Below are positions 15,422 through 24,506 of a stretch of 64,000 nt of DNA, one piece after another. Where the stretch lies: NCBI RefSeq assembly GCF_002354895.1, contig NZ_CP023439.1, positions 4,340,001 to 4,404,000 of the forward strand, given 5' to 3'. Position 1 is the first letter of the stretch, and each line of letters begins with the position of its first letter. The notes below the pieces were generated by a model that had not been told where the DNA came from, made no database searches, and saw nothing but the letters and a program-made list of their open reading frames with translations. This DNA comes from Thauera sp. K11 (lineage in GTDB: Bacteria > Pseudomonadota > Gammaproteobacteria > Burkholderiales > Rhodocyclaceae). The translations under genes and the position numbers were made by a program.

Positions 15422-17200
15422 CTACGCCGTGATCAACTGCTCAGCCTTGAGATTCCAGGGCAGGAGGGCCTCGAAATGTTCGACGGTGGTCGCAGCGGGC
15501 AAGGCGCGCAGCACGTGGCGCAGCCACAGATACGGCTCGAAGCCGTTGGCTTTGGCGGTTTCGACCAGCGAGTAGAGCAGCGCGCTGGCGCGCGCCCCGG
15601 CTTGGGTGTCCGAGAAGAGCCACGCCTTCCTCCCAATGACGAAGGGACGGATGGCATTCTCGGCCGGGTTGTTGTCGATCGGCAGATCGCCGCGCTCGAG
15701 GTACCGGATCAGGCGCGGCCACTGCCGATGCAGGTAGCCCAGCGCACCGCCGAGCACCGAGGTGGGCGGCACGGTGGGGAGCGCTTGATCGAGCCAGCGG
15801 CGCAGTTCGTCGATGACGGCGCGGCTTCTGCTCTGGCGTAGCACCAGGCGCTCGGCGTCATTGAGTCCGCGTGCGTCCTTCTCGATGGCGTAGAGCTTGC
15901 TGATCAGGGCCAGGGCTTCGTGGGCCCGGCCGCGCTTACCGGCGGGCAGCACCTTGCCGGCGTCGACGAAACGACGCCTCGCATGCACCCAGCAGCCGAG
16001 CCGGGTCACCCCTTCGGTGAAGGAGATCGCGCCGTAGCTCTCGAGCCCGTCGGCCATCAGATGCCCCTTCCAGCCTTCGAGCAGGCGTAAGGGCACCGCC
16101 TGCGCGCGGCTCGGATCGTACTCGAAGAGGACCACCGGCTTACCCGGCGGGCCGCCGCGCTGCACCCACATCTGGCTCTTGCTCGTGGCTGCCCGGCCAG
16201 GCTCCTTGAGCACCTGCACCGGGGTCTCGTCCATGTGGATGACGTCGTGCCCGAGCAGCACGTCGCGCATCAGGTTGGCGAGCGGCTGCAGCGCCCGGGC
16301 GGTGCCGATCACCCAGCGGGCCAGGGTCTGACGCGGCACGAGCACGCCCGCGCGAGCGAGCACGTACTCGAAACGCGCCAGCGGCAGCCCATCGACGTAC
16401 TTGGTGACGAGCAGCATCGCCAGGAGGTCGTTGCTGGCGTTGCTCTTGGGCAGCACCTGCGCTGGGGCGCGGGCGGTGACCGGCGCCTGGTCGCCCTGGG
16501 GGCAGCCGTAGCGCTTGCGGATATGGCGCAGCACACGCACCTGCATCGGGACGATGTCGAGCTGTTCGCTGACGTCCTGGCCGATCTCGACCATGGGTGT
16601 GCCGCAGGCGCAGGTGCGCTCGGCTTCGGGGACGTCGTGGACGACGTCGATGCGCGGCAGCTCGACCGGCAAGGGCTTGCGCTTGCCGCGCGCCTTCTTC
16701 TTGCCGGTGTCGGCGGGCGTCTCCCCCGTCGTCTCGGTGGCCGGCGGCGGCAAGGTTGCGGTGTCGCCCGCCTCGGGCGCGGACTCGACCAGCGCCTCGG
16801 CCTCGTCGAAGAGCCACCCCTGGCCCGCGTGCGATTCGCTGCTGGGCCCGAACATGCGCCGACGCGCCAGACGCAATTGCTCGTAGAGCTCGAGGATGCG
16901 TGCCTCGAAGGCTTTGTGCAGTTCCGCCTCCCGCGCATCGAAGGCTCTTTGGCGTTCAAGCTCGCGGGCATCGAACGCTTTCTGAAGTGCGGCCTGCCGG
17001 GCATCAATGGCTTGCTGGAATGCGGCCTCCCGGGCCTCGAGGGCTGCCTGTCGTTCGGCTTCACGCGCCTCGAAGGCACGCTGCTGCGCCAGCAGCAAGA
17101 CCTTGAGTGCAGTCGGATCGTCGGGCAACTGCGCGGGGAGGACGGATGCGCACACGCCAACGGCGGAGTTCGAGAGCGGGTCGGCGGGGCGGTGCGGCAT
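15422..17200 (-). CDS. tnpC: IS66 transposase TnpC
   Basis: A 592-aa DDE transposase. In order: a coiled coil (about 25-110) built from repeats such as AFDARELERQR and AFDAREAELHK; a zinc-finger region with CACGTPMVEIG and a downstream Cys in RYGCPQG; then the catalytic core with HMDETPVQVL (first Asp), LMADGLESYGAI (second Asp) and LPIDNNPAENAIRPFVIGRKAWLF cut here to its core NNPAENAIRP (Glu region). MPHRPADPL was taken as start; the frame is open 26 codons upstream but overlaps tnpB. It looks full length and functional. Confidence 0.94.
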   Translation of the reverse strand: MPHRPADPLSNSAVGVCASVLPAQLPDDPTALKVLLLAQQRAFEAREAERQAALEAREAAFQQAIDARQAALQKAFDARELERQRAFDAREAELHKAFEARILELYEQLRLARRRMFGPSSESHAGQGWLFDEAEALVESAPEAGDTATLPPPATETTGETPADTGKKKARGKRKPLPVELPRIDVVHDVPEAERTCACGTPMVEIGQDVSEQLDIVPMQVRVLRHIRKRYGCPQGDQAPVTARAPAQVLPKSNASNDLLAMLLVTKYVDGLPLARFEYVLARAGVLVPRQTLARWVIGTARALQPLANLMRDVLLGHDVIHMDETPVQVLKEPGRAATSKSQMWVQRGGPPGKPVVLFEYDPSRAQAVPLRLLEGWKGHLMADGLESYGAISFTEGVTRLGCWVHARRRFVDAGKVLPAGKRGRAHEALALISKLYAIEKDARGLNDAERLVLRQSRSRAVIDELRRWLDQALPTVPPTSVLGGALGYLHRQWPRLIRYLERGDLPIDNNPAENAIRPFVIGRKAWLFSDTQAGARASALLYSLVETAKANGFEPYLWLRHVLRALPAATTVEHFEALLPWNLKAEQLITA

Positions 17201-17222
17201 GCCGCAATTATACCCGATTATG

Positions 17223-17582
17223 CTACGTAACTGATTGGTATTGCAGTGTTTTATGTGGCCTGGCCGCCCACAGATCAAAGCCCTCGAGCAACCATTCGAG
17301 CTCCTTCATCGTGAGTACGCAGGGGGGCTCACCGGCCTCGGTCGAAGGCCAGGCGAAACGCTCGGCTTCCAGCCGCTTGTACCAGAGGCAGAAGCCATTT
17401 CGGTGCCAGTACAGCGCCTTGAGCTTGTCGCGGCGGCGGTTGATGAACAGATACAGCGCGTCGCCGAACGGGTTCAGCCCCAGCTCCTGCTCGACCAGCG
17501 CCGACAGCCCGCCGATGGACTTGCGGAAGTCGATCGCCGGCCGGTACAGATACACCGCGCCGATCGAATGCCCCGGGTGCAT
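17223..17582 (-). CDS. tnpB: IS66 accessory protein TnpB
   Basis: A 119-aa protein required with TnpA for IS66 transposition. It shows the family signatures VYLYRPAIDFRKSIGGL, LFINRRRDKLKALYWHRNG and WLLEGFD. The ATG at 17582 overlaps the tnpA stop (TGATG), so translation is coupled. Intact. Confidence 0.93.
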   Translation of the reverse strand: MHPGHSIGAVYLYRPAIDFRKSIGGLSALVEQELGLNPFGDALYLFINRRRDKLKALYWHRNGFCLWYKRLEAERFAWPSTEAGEPPCVLTMKELEWLLEGFDLWAARPHKTLQYQSVT

Positions 17583-17899
17583 CAGCGCCCCCGCTCGGCA
17601 AGGGCTGCCGACAGCGCGGCGAGCCAGTCGACGCCCGGCAGTGTCGCGCACTCGAGCCGCAACTGTGCATCGATCACCACCGTGCAGCCCGCGCGGGCCG
17701 CCATCGAGGGTTCGATCTGGATCGGGACGAATCCGCCAAGCTTGGCGCGGCTACCACGGCCACCGGCTACCAGGCGCTTGCGCCACTGATAGAGCGCCTG
17801 TGGCGACAGCCCTTCGCGCTCGGCGTACGCCTTTGTGGTAATGCCCTCGGCTTCGATTGCCGACAGGTGCGACAACCAGAACGTACTGCGCTCCGACAT
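17582..17899 (-). CDS. tnpA: IS66 protein TnpA
   Basis: A 105-aa helix-turn-helix protein: MSERSTFWLSHLSAIEAEG followed by TKAYAEREGLSPQALYQWRK, the IS66 orfA signature for end binding. The frame is open 15 codons further upstream, but MSERSTFW is the family start. First gene of the three-gene unit. Confidence 0.9.
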   Translation of the reverse strand: MSERSTFWLSHLSAIEAEGITTKAYAEREGLSPQALYQWRKRLVAGGRGSRAKLGGFVPIQIEPSMAARAGCTVVIDAQLRLECATLPGVDWLAALSAALAERGR

Positions 17900-17956
17900 G
17901 CTCGTGCTCACTGAAAAAACGGAAGCCAAAGCATGCCGGCTCACCCGGGACTACAT

Positions 17957-17982
17957 AAGGATGGGGTTCGTGGAGCGCTTAC
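17957..17982. repeat. IS66 terminal inverted repeat, right end
   Basis: Ends in GTGGAGCGCTTAC; exact reverse complement of the left end. Confidence 0.95.
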
Positions 17983-17990
17983 GTAGGTCA
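17983..17990. repeat. IS66 target-site duplication, right copy
   Basis: GTAGGTCA directly abutting the inverted repeat; it encodes the LTY of the receptor. Confidence 0.97.
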
Positions 17991-19674
17991 GGCCGGCCGC
18001 CCAGCCGGTGTCGTTCCGGAAGGCGAGGCCGATTTCCTTGTTGATGCTGATTTCCGGGTCCAGATCGGGGTTGCCGAGGATGTAGCACGGCCCCACCATT
18101 GCCCAGCACCCGTTGCCGCGGCTGTTGTAGACGTAGTTGGGGTTGAGCTGGTACAGGTTGGGCGCCTTGTAGGCGCGCGCGATGCCGCCCTTGAGGGTGA
18201 GCTGGCGGTCGATCTGGTACGCGGCGTTCAGGCTCGGGCTGGTGTTGTCGCCGAACTCGCTGTGGTGGTCGAAGCGCAGGCCGGGCGTGAGGATCAGCCT
18301 GTCGCCGACGTAGAGGTTGTCTTCCACGTACACGCCGAACAGCCGTGCCTTGGCGTGGGTGGAGCGCTCCGCCGCATTCACCGGAATGCCGCCGAAGTGG
18401 GTGCCGGCGGGCAGGTCCATGGCGATGGAGCCGGGGTCGTCCATGGATTCGCGGCGGAATTCGGCTCCCGCGGTCAGCACCTGGTCGAGGCCCAGCCTCA
18501 GCGGAATATGGAACTCCGACTTGGCGTTGAAGTTGTTCAGGCGGGTTTCGTTCCAGTGGCGGTCCGCGCCGGTCTGGATGGTGCCTTCGACCGCGCCGCC
18601 CAGCCCTTCGCCGAGACGCCGGTTGTCGGTGCGCTCGTACTGGAGGTAGCTCTCCGAGGTGCCGAAGGCATAGCGGCCGAAGTGGGTGATCGATGCGGCC
18701 TTGCGGGTCAGGCGATTGGTTTCCTTGCCGATCAGCGCCGAATAGTCGTTGTCGATGCGGCTTGGATCGTCCGTGTCGGCAAAGATGTAGCTGTGGAGCG
18801 AATCGCCGGCGAACTTGTTGCCCTGGCGGCTCCAGGACGCATCGAAGTCGATGCGGTGCTCGGCGTTCAGGCGCCAGCTCAGGCGGCCGCTGAGGTCGCG
18901 ATTCTTGACGCCCTCGCGGCCGGCATAGGAGGAGAAGGCCCGGCCGTCGAAGGCCGGATCGGGGTTGACGCTGCTCTTGTCGTTGTCGGTGACGCTGTAG
19001 TTGCCGTAGAGACGGTAGGACAACGCCTCGTTGATCGGACCGGCGGCCAGCACGTTGACGCGCTGGGTATCGCCCTCGTCGGCGTCTTCCGGAATGTTCG
19101 TGTAGAGGTTGAGGTTGAAGGTCCGCTCGGTGGGGGCCTTGGTGCGGATATTGACCACGCCGCCGGCGGCGCCGGAGCCGTAGCGCGCCGCGGCCGGGCC
19201 GCGCAGTACCTCGATGCTCTCGATGGCCTCTGCCGGCACCCAGTTGCTGTCGCCGCGCGTGTCGCGCTCACCGCCCACGCCGTAGCGCACCGAGTTGCGC
19301 GACAGCACCGGCTTGCCGTCGATCAGGATCAGCGTGTTTTCCGGCCCCATGCCGCGGATGTCGATCTGCCGGTTGTTGCCGCGCGCGCCGGTGGAGGTGT
19401 TGCCGGTGAGGTTGACGCCGGGCTGGCGGCGGACGATTTCCGAGACGTCGTTGGTGACCGGCGTGCGCTCGATCTGCTCCGCCGTGATGGTGGAGACGCC
19501 GGGCGCCTGCTTGATCTGCTCACCGGCGGCGATCACCTTGACTTCCTTCAGGGTTACGACTCCCTCGGTGTTCCCGGCCGGGCTGGAATCCTGCGCCCAG
19601 GCCGCGTTGATCGCGGCGCCGAGCAGGCAGGGCATGAACAGACTGGCAGGCGCCAGCCGACGGTTTCTCGCCAT
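17983..19674 (-). pseudogene. 5' part of a FepA-type TonB-dependent siderophore receptor gene
   Basis: Encodes the first 564 residues of an outer membrane receptor: signal peptide (GAAINAAWAQ), TonB box region (VVTLKEVKVIAAG), plug domain (QIERTPVTNDVSEIVRRQPG, RGMGPENTLILIDGKPV, SIEVLRGPAAARYGSGAAGG) and most of the barrel, up to NKEIGLAF and GWAAGLTY. GPENTLILIDGKPV and NPDLDPEIS are characteristic of the FepA/PfeA enterobactin-type group. After LTY the frame enters IS66 and stops about 14 codons later. Start MARNRRLAP is chosen as the ATG directly ahead of the signal peptide. The encoded truncated product lacks the last roughly 190 residues of barrel, so uptake through this receptor should be lost. 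Confidence 0.93.
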
Positions 19675-20041
19675 TGCATTGCACTCCTGATTGTCAAGAA
19701 CAGCCTGCGGACAGACAGCCACCCGGCAGGTATCCGGGAATACCTGTCCGCCCGGGAGCGTTTGTCGGAATCGTTGGCTGAATCATCGAGGAATGACTTT
19801 GGCTATCTGGTTACGACCGTCGTGTTTCCGCTGGCGCTGGAAATACCCCTCTCCGTACGGGATGCCGGCGCCCTTTCAGCAGCGCGCGGCGATTTCCGGC
19901 ACGGGAACGGCGAGTTTATGGATTGGCACTTTCGAAGTGTGAATGATGATTATTCGCATTTCGAACACGCAATCGGCGTCGTCCGCCGCACCTCCGGGGC
20001 GTGGCCGGGCGACTTGCCGGCGGCCGGATCGGAGACGGGTT
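19675..20041 (-). promoter_or_regulatory. Receptor upstream region with candidate Fur box
   Basis: 367 bp without a credible gene, between the receptor start and the end of the LysR gene. Bases 19942-19960 match the 19-bp Fur consensus at about 11 positions by eye (ATGATGATTATT core) and are enclosed by TTCGAA on either side. Nearer the gene, CAGGTAT and ATACCTG (19727-19746) form a 7-bp inverted repeat. Both fit iron-regulated transcription of the receptor, but the Fur-like site lies about 270 bp from the start codon and is only a candidate. Confidence 0.4.
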
Positions 20042-20974
20042 CTAGCGGACCACCGCCCGGGCAAGCACCTCGACGAACCACATCACCACGGGATCACGGC
20101 GGCTGCGTTCGTGCCAGTACAGCCAGTAGTCGAACGCACCGAGTTCGACCGGTGCCGGCCGCGTGGCCAGTTGCAGGCCCAGGGACAGCCTGCGCAGCGA
20201 GCGGACCGGGCCGACCAGGATGGCGTCGGTTCTTTGCAGCAGCGGCAAGGCGGAGACCAGGTAGGGCAGACGCGCGGCGACCCTGCGCGGCCGCTCCGAC
20301 GTGCGCAGATGGGGCGCCAGCGGATCGATGTCCACCGCATGCACGGAGAGCATGATGTGCGGCCAGTCGAGCAGTTCGTCGAAGGACAGCGGCGCGTCAA
20401 GACCGGCCGCGGCCAGGGGGTGGCCGGCGCGGAAGATGCAGCACAGACCGTCGCGGAACAGATGCCGTTCATGGACCCGGCCGGGGTCGGAATCCCAGCC
20501 GCTGACCACGACATCGACGGCGCCGCTGCTCAACTGGTTGAGGTTTTCCGGGCTGAGTTCGCAGATGTCCACATACAGCTCCGGTGCCTGCGCCAGGATG
20601 TCCGGCAGGGCCGGTTCGATCACGGACAGCACGCCGTAGTCGGTGGAAGCCAGGCGGATGTGCCCCGCAATCACGTCCCCGGCAGTCCCGTCCCCGGCGC
20701 CGCCGCCCCGGCCGCGCAGGATGCCGCGCGTGGCCGCCAGCCAGTGGTACAGCGGTTCGCGCAGCGCCTCGGCGCGCCGGGTCGGCGTCATGCCGGCATT
20801 GGTCTTGACCAGCAGCGGGTCGCCGAAGGTCTTGCGCAGCGCCTCCAGCGCCCGGCTGACGCTGGGCTGGCTGATGCCGAGCTGCAGCGCGCTGCGGGTC
20901 ACGCTGCGCGTTTCCAGCAGCGTCACCAGCACGCGCAGTTGATTCAGGTCGACGTCGTCGAGCTTGTTCGTCAT
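20042..20974 (-). CDS. LysR-family transcriptional regulator
   Basis: A 310-aa regulator. The N-terminal winged helix reads LNQLRVLVTLLETRSVTRSALQLGISQPSVSRALEAL, shown here by its core LGISQPSVSRALEAL; the effector-binding domain follows (IRLASTDYGVLSVIEPALP, VDVVVSGWDSD). The start lies 5 bp after the sensor kinase stop, so this regulator is probably the third gene of a response regulator-kinase-LysR operon, an unusual combination. Its ligand and targets cannot be inferred; it may act on the divergent MacAB-type export operon or on unlinked genes. Confidence 0.9.
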   Translation of the reverse strand: MTNKLDDVDLNQLRVLVTLLETRSVTRSALQLGISQPSVSRALEALRKTFGDPLLVKTNAGMTPTRRAEALREPLYHWLAATRGILRGRGGGAGDGTAGDVIAGHIRLASTDYGVLSVIEPALPDILAQAPELYVDICELSPENLNQLSSGAVDVVVSGWDSDPGRVHERHLFRDGLCCIFRAGHPLAAAGLDAPLSFDELLDWPHIMLSVHAVDIDPLAPHLRTSERPRRVAARLPYLVSALPLLQRTDAILVGPVRSLRRLSLGLQLATRPAPVELGAFDYWLYWHERSRRDPVVMWFVEVLARAVVR

Positions 20975-20979
20975 CCGTT

Positions 20980-22340
20980 TCAGCCCTCTCCGTCGAAGGC
21001 CGGGTCGGCCAGATGCGGCGCCACGTCCGCCAGCGGCAGGCTCAGCGTCGCGCACAGGCCGCCGCCGGCGCGGTTGGCAAAACGCAGGGTGCCACCGTGG
21101 CTGTGCAGCGCCCGCCGGGCGATGGCCAGCCCCAGGCCGTAGCCCGCCCGCGCCTCGCCGGCACGCAGGCGCACGAACGGCTCCGCCATGCGTTCGCGGT
21201 CTTCGTCGGGCACGCCGGGCCCGCGATCCGCCACTTCCACGATGACCCTGTGCGCGGCGGCGTCCAGGTCCAGCCGGACGTCGACGCGGCCGCCCGCGGT
21301 GGAATGCTGGACGGCATTGCGCACCACGTTTTCCAGCGCCCGCCGGATGAGTTCGGCATCGCCCTGGACCAAGGCCGGGGATGCGCCGCGGGCCTGGCAT
21401 TCGATGGCGATGTCCTTGGCGCCGGCTTCGAAGCGGGCATCGGCCACCACCGCGTCCGCCAGCTCGCGCATGTCGAAATAGGAGTCCAGTTCCGCCGCGC
21501 CGCTCTCGCGCCGCGACAGTGACAGCAACTCCCCGACCAGCTTGTCCAGGCGCGCCACCTCCGCCTCGATGCGGGCGAGCGGCGGCGCGCTGCCCTCCCC
21601 CCGTCCTTCCTGCCGGCCAGCGCCACGGCCAGATTCAGCCGGGCCAGCGGCGAGCGCAGTTCATGGCTGACGTCATGGAGCAACTGGTCGCGGGCGGCGA
21701 CCAGTTGCTGCAGGCGTTCGGCCATGCGGTCGAAGTCCTGGGCCAGATCGGCGATCTCGTCGCGCCGGCGGCCGATGCCGGGCTGCAGGCGGGTGTTCAA
21801 CTGGCCGCCGGCAAGCTTGCGAAACCCCCGCCGCAGCAGTTCGATGGGGCGGGTCAGGTACCAGGCCAGGGCGGCGCTGAAGAGCAGCCCGCCAAGGCCG
21901 GCGGGAATCGCCCACTCCAGCGGCAGATAGAACCACGAATAGCCGTGATCGCGGTGCGCGTCGCGCCATTTCTCCGCCGGCATCGTGTAGCTCAACCGCC
22001 AGACGCGGGCATCCGGGTCGGTCGCCTCGACGCTGACGACCCCGCTGCCGTCCGGCGGCCGCTCCGCGGCCCCCGCCTCGGCCACGGACAGGCGGTTCCA
22101 TTCGTGGTCGTCCCAGCCGCGCGAGACTTCCTCCAGCCTGGCGATGCCGCCGGCCTCGATGGCCAGCCGGGCGGCCGTCAACTGGTAGGGCGCGACGATC
22201 TGCGCCACCGACCAGTCGTAGGACTCGCGCTCGCCCCACAGCACCGCGTAGGCCATCCACACCCCTTGCAGCATGCACAGGATGGTCAGCCAGAAGCCGA
22301 GCAGGATCTTCCAGAACAGGCGCGAGCGCATTTCAGTCAT
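20980..22340 (-). CDS. Sensor histidine kinase, split by an apparent single-base deletion
   Basis: Two overlapping frames together encode a 453-aa class I kinase. Frame one (from 22340) gives TM1, a periplasmic sensor of about 115 residues, TM2 (IPAGLGGLLFSAALAWYL), a HAMP linker and the phosphoacceptor LLHDVSHELRSPLARL. Frame two (to 20980) gives the ATPase domain: N box NVVRNAVQHS, G1 DRGPGVPDEDRERM and G2 GYGLGLAIARRAL. The switch occurs at a run of six C (21597-21602, + strand); a seventh would join the frames as DGGEGSAPPLARIEAEV. So this is either a sequencing error or a phase-type mutation that inactivates the kinase. It pairs with the OmpR-type regulator upstream. Confidence 0.85.
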
Positions 22341-22441
22341 CCATTGCGCTGTGCGCTACCCGCAACCGCTGAAACGGGCGCCCACGCCCTCTCCCGCGAG
22401 GCAAGGGGCTTGCGCACCGTGCAGGCGCGGGGCGTTTCATT

Positions 22442-23146
22442 TCAGCCGTCCTCCGCGATGCGGTAGCCGACGCCGCGCACCGTCTCGATGCCGAACGCGC
22501 CGCCGCGGCCCTGCAGCTTCTGGCGGATGTTGCTGATATGTACGTCCAGGCTGCGGTCGTAGGGCTCGCGCCGCCGGCCCAGCGCCTGCAGCGACAGATC
22601 GTCCTTCGACACCACCGCGCCCCCGGCGCGCAGCAGGGCTTCCAGCACGTTGAATTCGGAAGCGGTCAGATCGACCGGCATCCCCTGCCAGTGCACCTTG
22701 CGGATGCCGGGCGTGAGCACCAGGCCCCGCACGGCATACCGCAAGGGTCGGGCCGCGTTGCGGATCACGGGCTGGCGGCGTAGCACGGCCCGCACGCGGG
22801 CGACCAGTTCGCGTGGATCGTAGGGCTTGGGCACGTAGTCGTCCGCGCCCATTTCCAGCCCGACCACGCGGTCCAGATTGTCGCCGCGCGCGGTCAGCAT
22901 GATCACGGGGATGTCGCTGCGCCGGCGGATCTCGCGCAGCGCGTCGAGGCCGTTGAGCGACGGCATCATGATGTCCAGGATGACTGCGTCGTAGTGTCCG
23001 GACAGCGCGACGGCGACGCCCTCGCGGCCGTCGCCGACGGCGGTCGCGGCAAAGCCTTCCGCCTGCAGGTAGGCGCCCAGCATCTCGCACAGTCCCGCAT
23101 CGTCGTCCACCAGTAGCAGCCGCAAGCGCACGCCCTCTTTCCACAT
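22442..23146 (-). CDS. OmpR/CpxR-type response regulator
   Basis: A 234-aa regulator: receiver domain with LLLVDDDAGLCEML, phosphoacceptor Asp in YDAVILDIMMPSLNG, Thr in IMLTARGD and Lys in YVPKPYDPREL; then a winged-helix output domain (DLTASEFNVLEALLR, RSLDVHISNIRQKL, TVRGVGYRI). ATG at 23146 is taken as start; a GTG two codons upstream (23152) is equally possible. It reads away from the MacA-MacB-NodT operon, which begins about 175 bp away in the opposite direction, and probably controls it. The sensor kinase follows after about 100 bp. Confidence 0.93.
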   Translation of the reverse strand: MWKEGVRLRLLLVDDDAGLCEMLGAYLQAEGFAATAVGDGREGVAVALSGHYDAVILDIMMPSLNGLDALREIRRRSDIPVIMLTARGDNLDRVVGLEMGADDYVPKPYDPRELVARVRAVLRRQPVIRNAARPLRYAVRGLVLTPGIRKVHWQGMPVDLTASEFNVLEALLRAGGAVVSKDDLSLQALGRRREPYDRSLDVHISNIRQKLQGRGGAFGIETVRGVGYRIAEDG

Positions 23147-23319
23147 GGCCACATTTCCGATGGCCGAATCCTACCGCCGCGCGCGGCGATCCCGCGCGCC
23201 CCGGCCGGGACATTTACGCAATCCTGACACTCCGTTTTCGCGGCGCTGTCACCATGCCCGCGCCGGGCGCGCTTCAATGGCGGACAGTGCATTCCCGCCG
23301 CGTTGGACGCGGCAAGACC

Positions 23320-24504
23320 ATGAAAAAAGCATTCTTCGGCATCCTGCTGATCGCCCTGGCCGCCGCCGCGGCCGTTTTCGTCGCCCGCCAGCGCGCCGCG
23401 GACGAACCGCCGGTCTTCATCACCGCCGAGGCCGTCACCGGCCCCATCGAGCACACCGTGCTGGCCAGCGGCGCGCTCGAACCGGCCCGGCTGGTGACCG
23501 TGGGCGCACGCGCTTCCGGCCAGGTGGTGAAGCTGCACGTGAAGATGGGGGAGCGCGTACGGGCCGGGCAACTCATCGCCGAGATCGACTCGCAGCCGCA
23601 GCGCAACACGCTCAGCAACGCCGAGGCCGCGCTGCAGAGCGCCAAGGCCCAGCGCACCGCGCGCCAGGTCAACCTGCGGCAGGCCGAGCGGGTTTACCTG
23701 CGCCAGCGCAATCTGTTCCAGGCCGACGCCGCCTCGCGCGACGCCTTCGAAACCGCGGAGGCCGCGCGCGATGCGCTGGTGGCGGAGATCGCCGCACTGG
23801 ATGCGCAGATCCGCCAGGCCGCCGCCGCGGTGGAAACGGCGCGCACCGACCTGGGCTACACCCGCATCGTCGCCCCCATCGACGGCGTGGTGGTGGCCGT
23901 GGTCACCGAGGAAGGGCGCACCGTCAACGCCTTCCAGTCTGCGCCGGCGATCGTGATGCTGGCGCAACTGGACGTGATGCGGGTCAAGGCGGAAATCTCC
24001 GAGGCCGACGTGACCCGCGTCAGGCCGGGCCAGCCGGTGTGGTTCACCGTGCTCGGCGAACCGGGCAAGCGCTACCGCGCCACCTTGCAGGCCGTGGAAC
24101 CCGCGCCGGCCGCCATCGTCGCCAAGGCCGAGCAGGGCGGCGTGGCCAGCGCCAGCCAAAGCTCGGCGGCGAGCAAGACCGCGGTGTACTACAACGGCCT
24201 GTTCGAACTGCCCAATCCGGACGGCGAACTGCGCCCGCTGATGACCGCCCAGGTGCACATCCTGCTGGCCGAGGTGGCCGACGCCCTGAACATCCCGGTG
24301 GCGGCGCTGGCCGAAAGCCGCTTCGACGGCGTCAATAGCGTGAGGGTGGTCGATGCGCAGGGCCGCGCGGCCCCGCGCCGGATCGAGACCGGCCTCAACA
24401 ACGGCCTGCGGGTGCAGGTGCTGTCCGGCCTGCGGGCGGGCGAGCGGGTGGTGGTCGGCGATGCCGCCGGGGCCACGCCGGGCGGCTCGAACTGGGGAAA
24501 CTGA
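23320..24504 (+). CDS. macA: MacA-type efflux periplasmic adaptor
   Basis: A 394-aa membrane fusion protein anchored by an N-terminal segment (FFGILLIALAAAAAVFVA). Landmarks are VTVGARASGQVVKLHVKMG (first lipoyl half), a long coiled hairpin (about 95-175), DLGYTRIVAPIDGVVVAVV (second half) and AEISEADVTRVRPGQPVWF (barrel). These match MacA, which couples an ABC exporter to an outer membrane channel. The ATG at 23320 directly precedes the membrane anchor. It is 2 bp from macB and heads a complete macA-macB-channel operon, divergent from a two-component system. Confidence 0.92.
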   Translation: MKKAFFGILLIALAAAAAVFVARQRAADEPPVFITAEAVTGPIEHTVLASGALEPARLVTVGARASGQVVKLHVKMGERVRAGQLIAEIDSQPQRNTLSNAEAALQSAKAQRTARQVNLRQAERVYLRQRNLFQADAASRDAFETAEAARDALVAEIAALDAQIRQAAAAVETARTDLGYTRIVAPIDGVVVAVVTEEGRTVNAFQSAPAIVMLAQLDVMRVKAEISEADVTRVRPGQPVWFTVLGEPGKRYRATLQAVEPAPAAIVAKAEQGGVASASQSSAASKTAVYYNGLFELPNPDGELRPLMTAQVHILLAEVADALNIPVAALAESRFDGVNSVRVVDAQGRAAPRRIETGLNNGLRVQVLSGLRAGERVVVGDAAGATPGGSNWGN

Positions 24505-24506
24505 GC

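Larger units (their letters stand above)
15385..17982 (-). mobile_element. Complete IS66-family insertion sequence
   Basis: A 2598-bp element bounded by perfect 26-bp inverted repeats (15385-15410 and 17957-17982; outer bases GTAAGCGCTCCACG) and flanked by an 8-bp direct duplication. It contains the canonical three genes in order tnpA, tnpB, tnpC, all intact and reading left, the same direction as the receptor gene it splits. Perfect ends, intact genes and an unchanged duplication indicate a recent insertion that may still be mobile. Confidence 0.97.
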
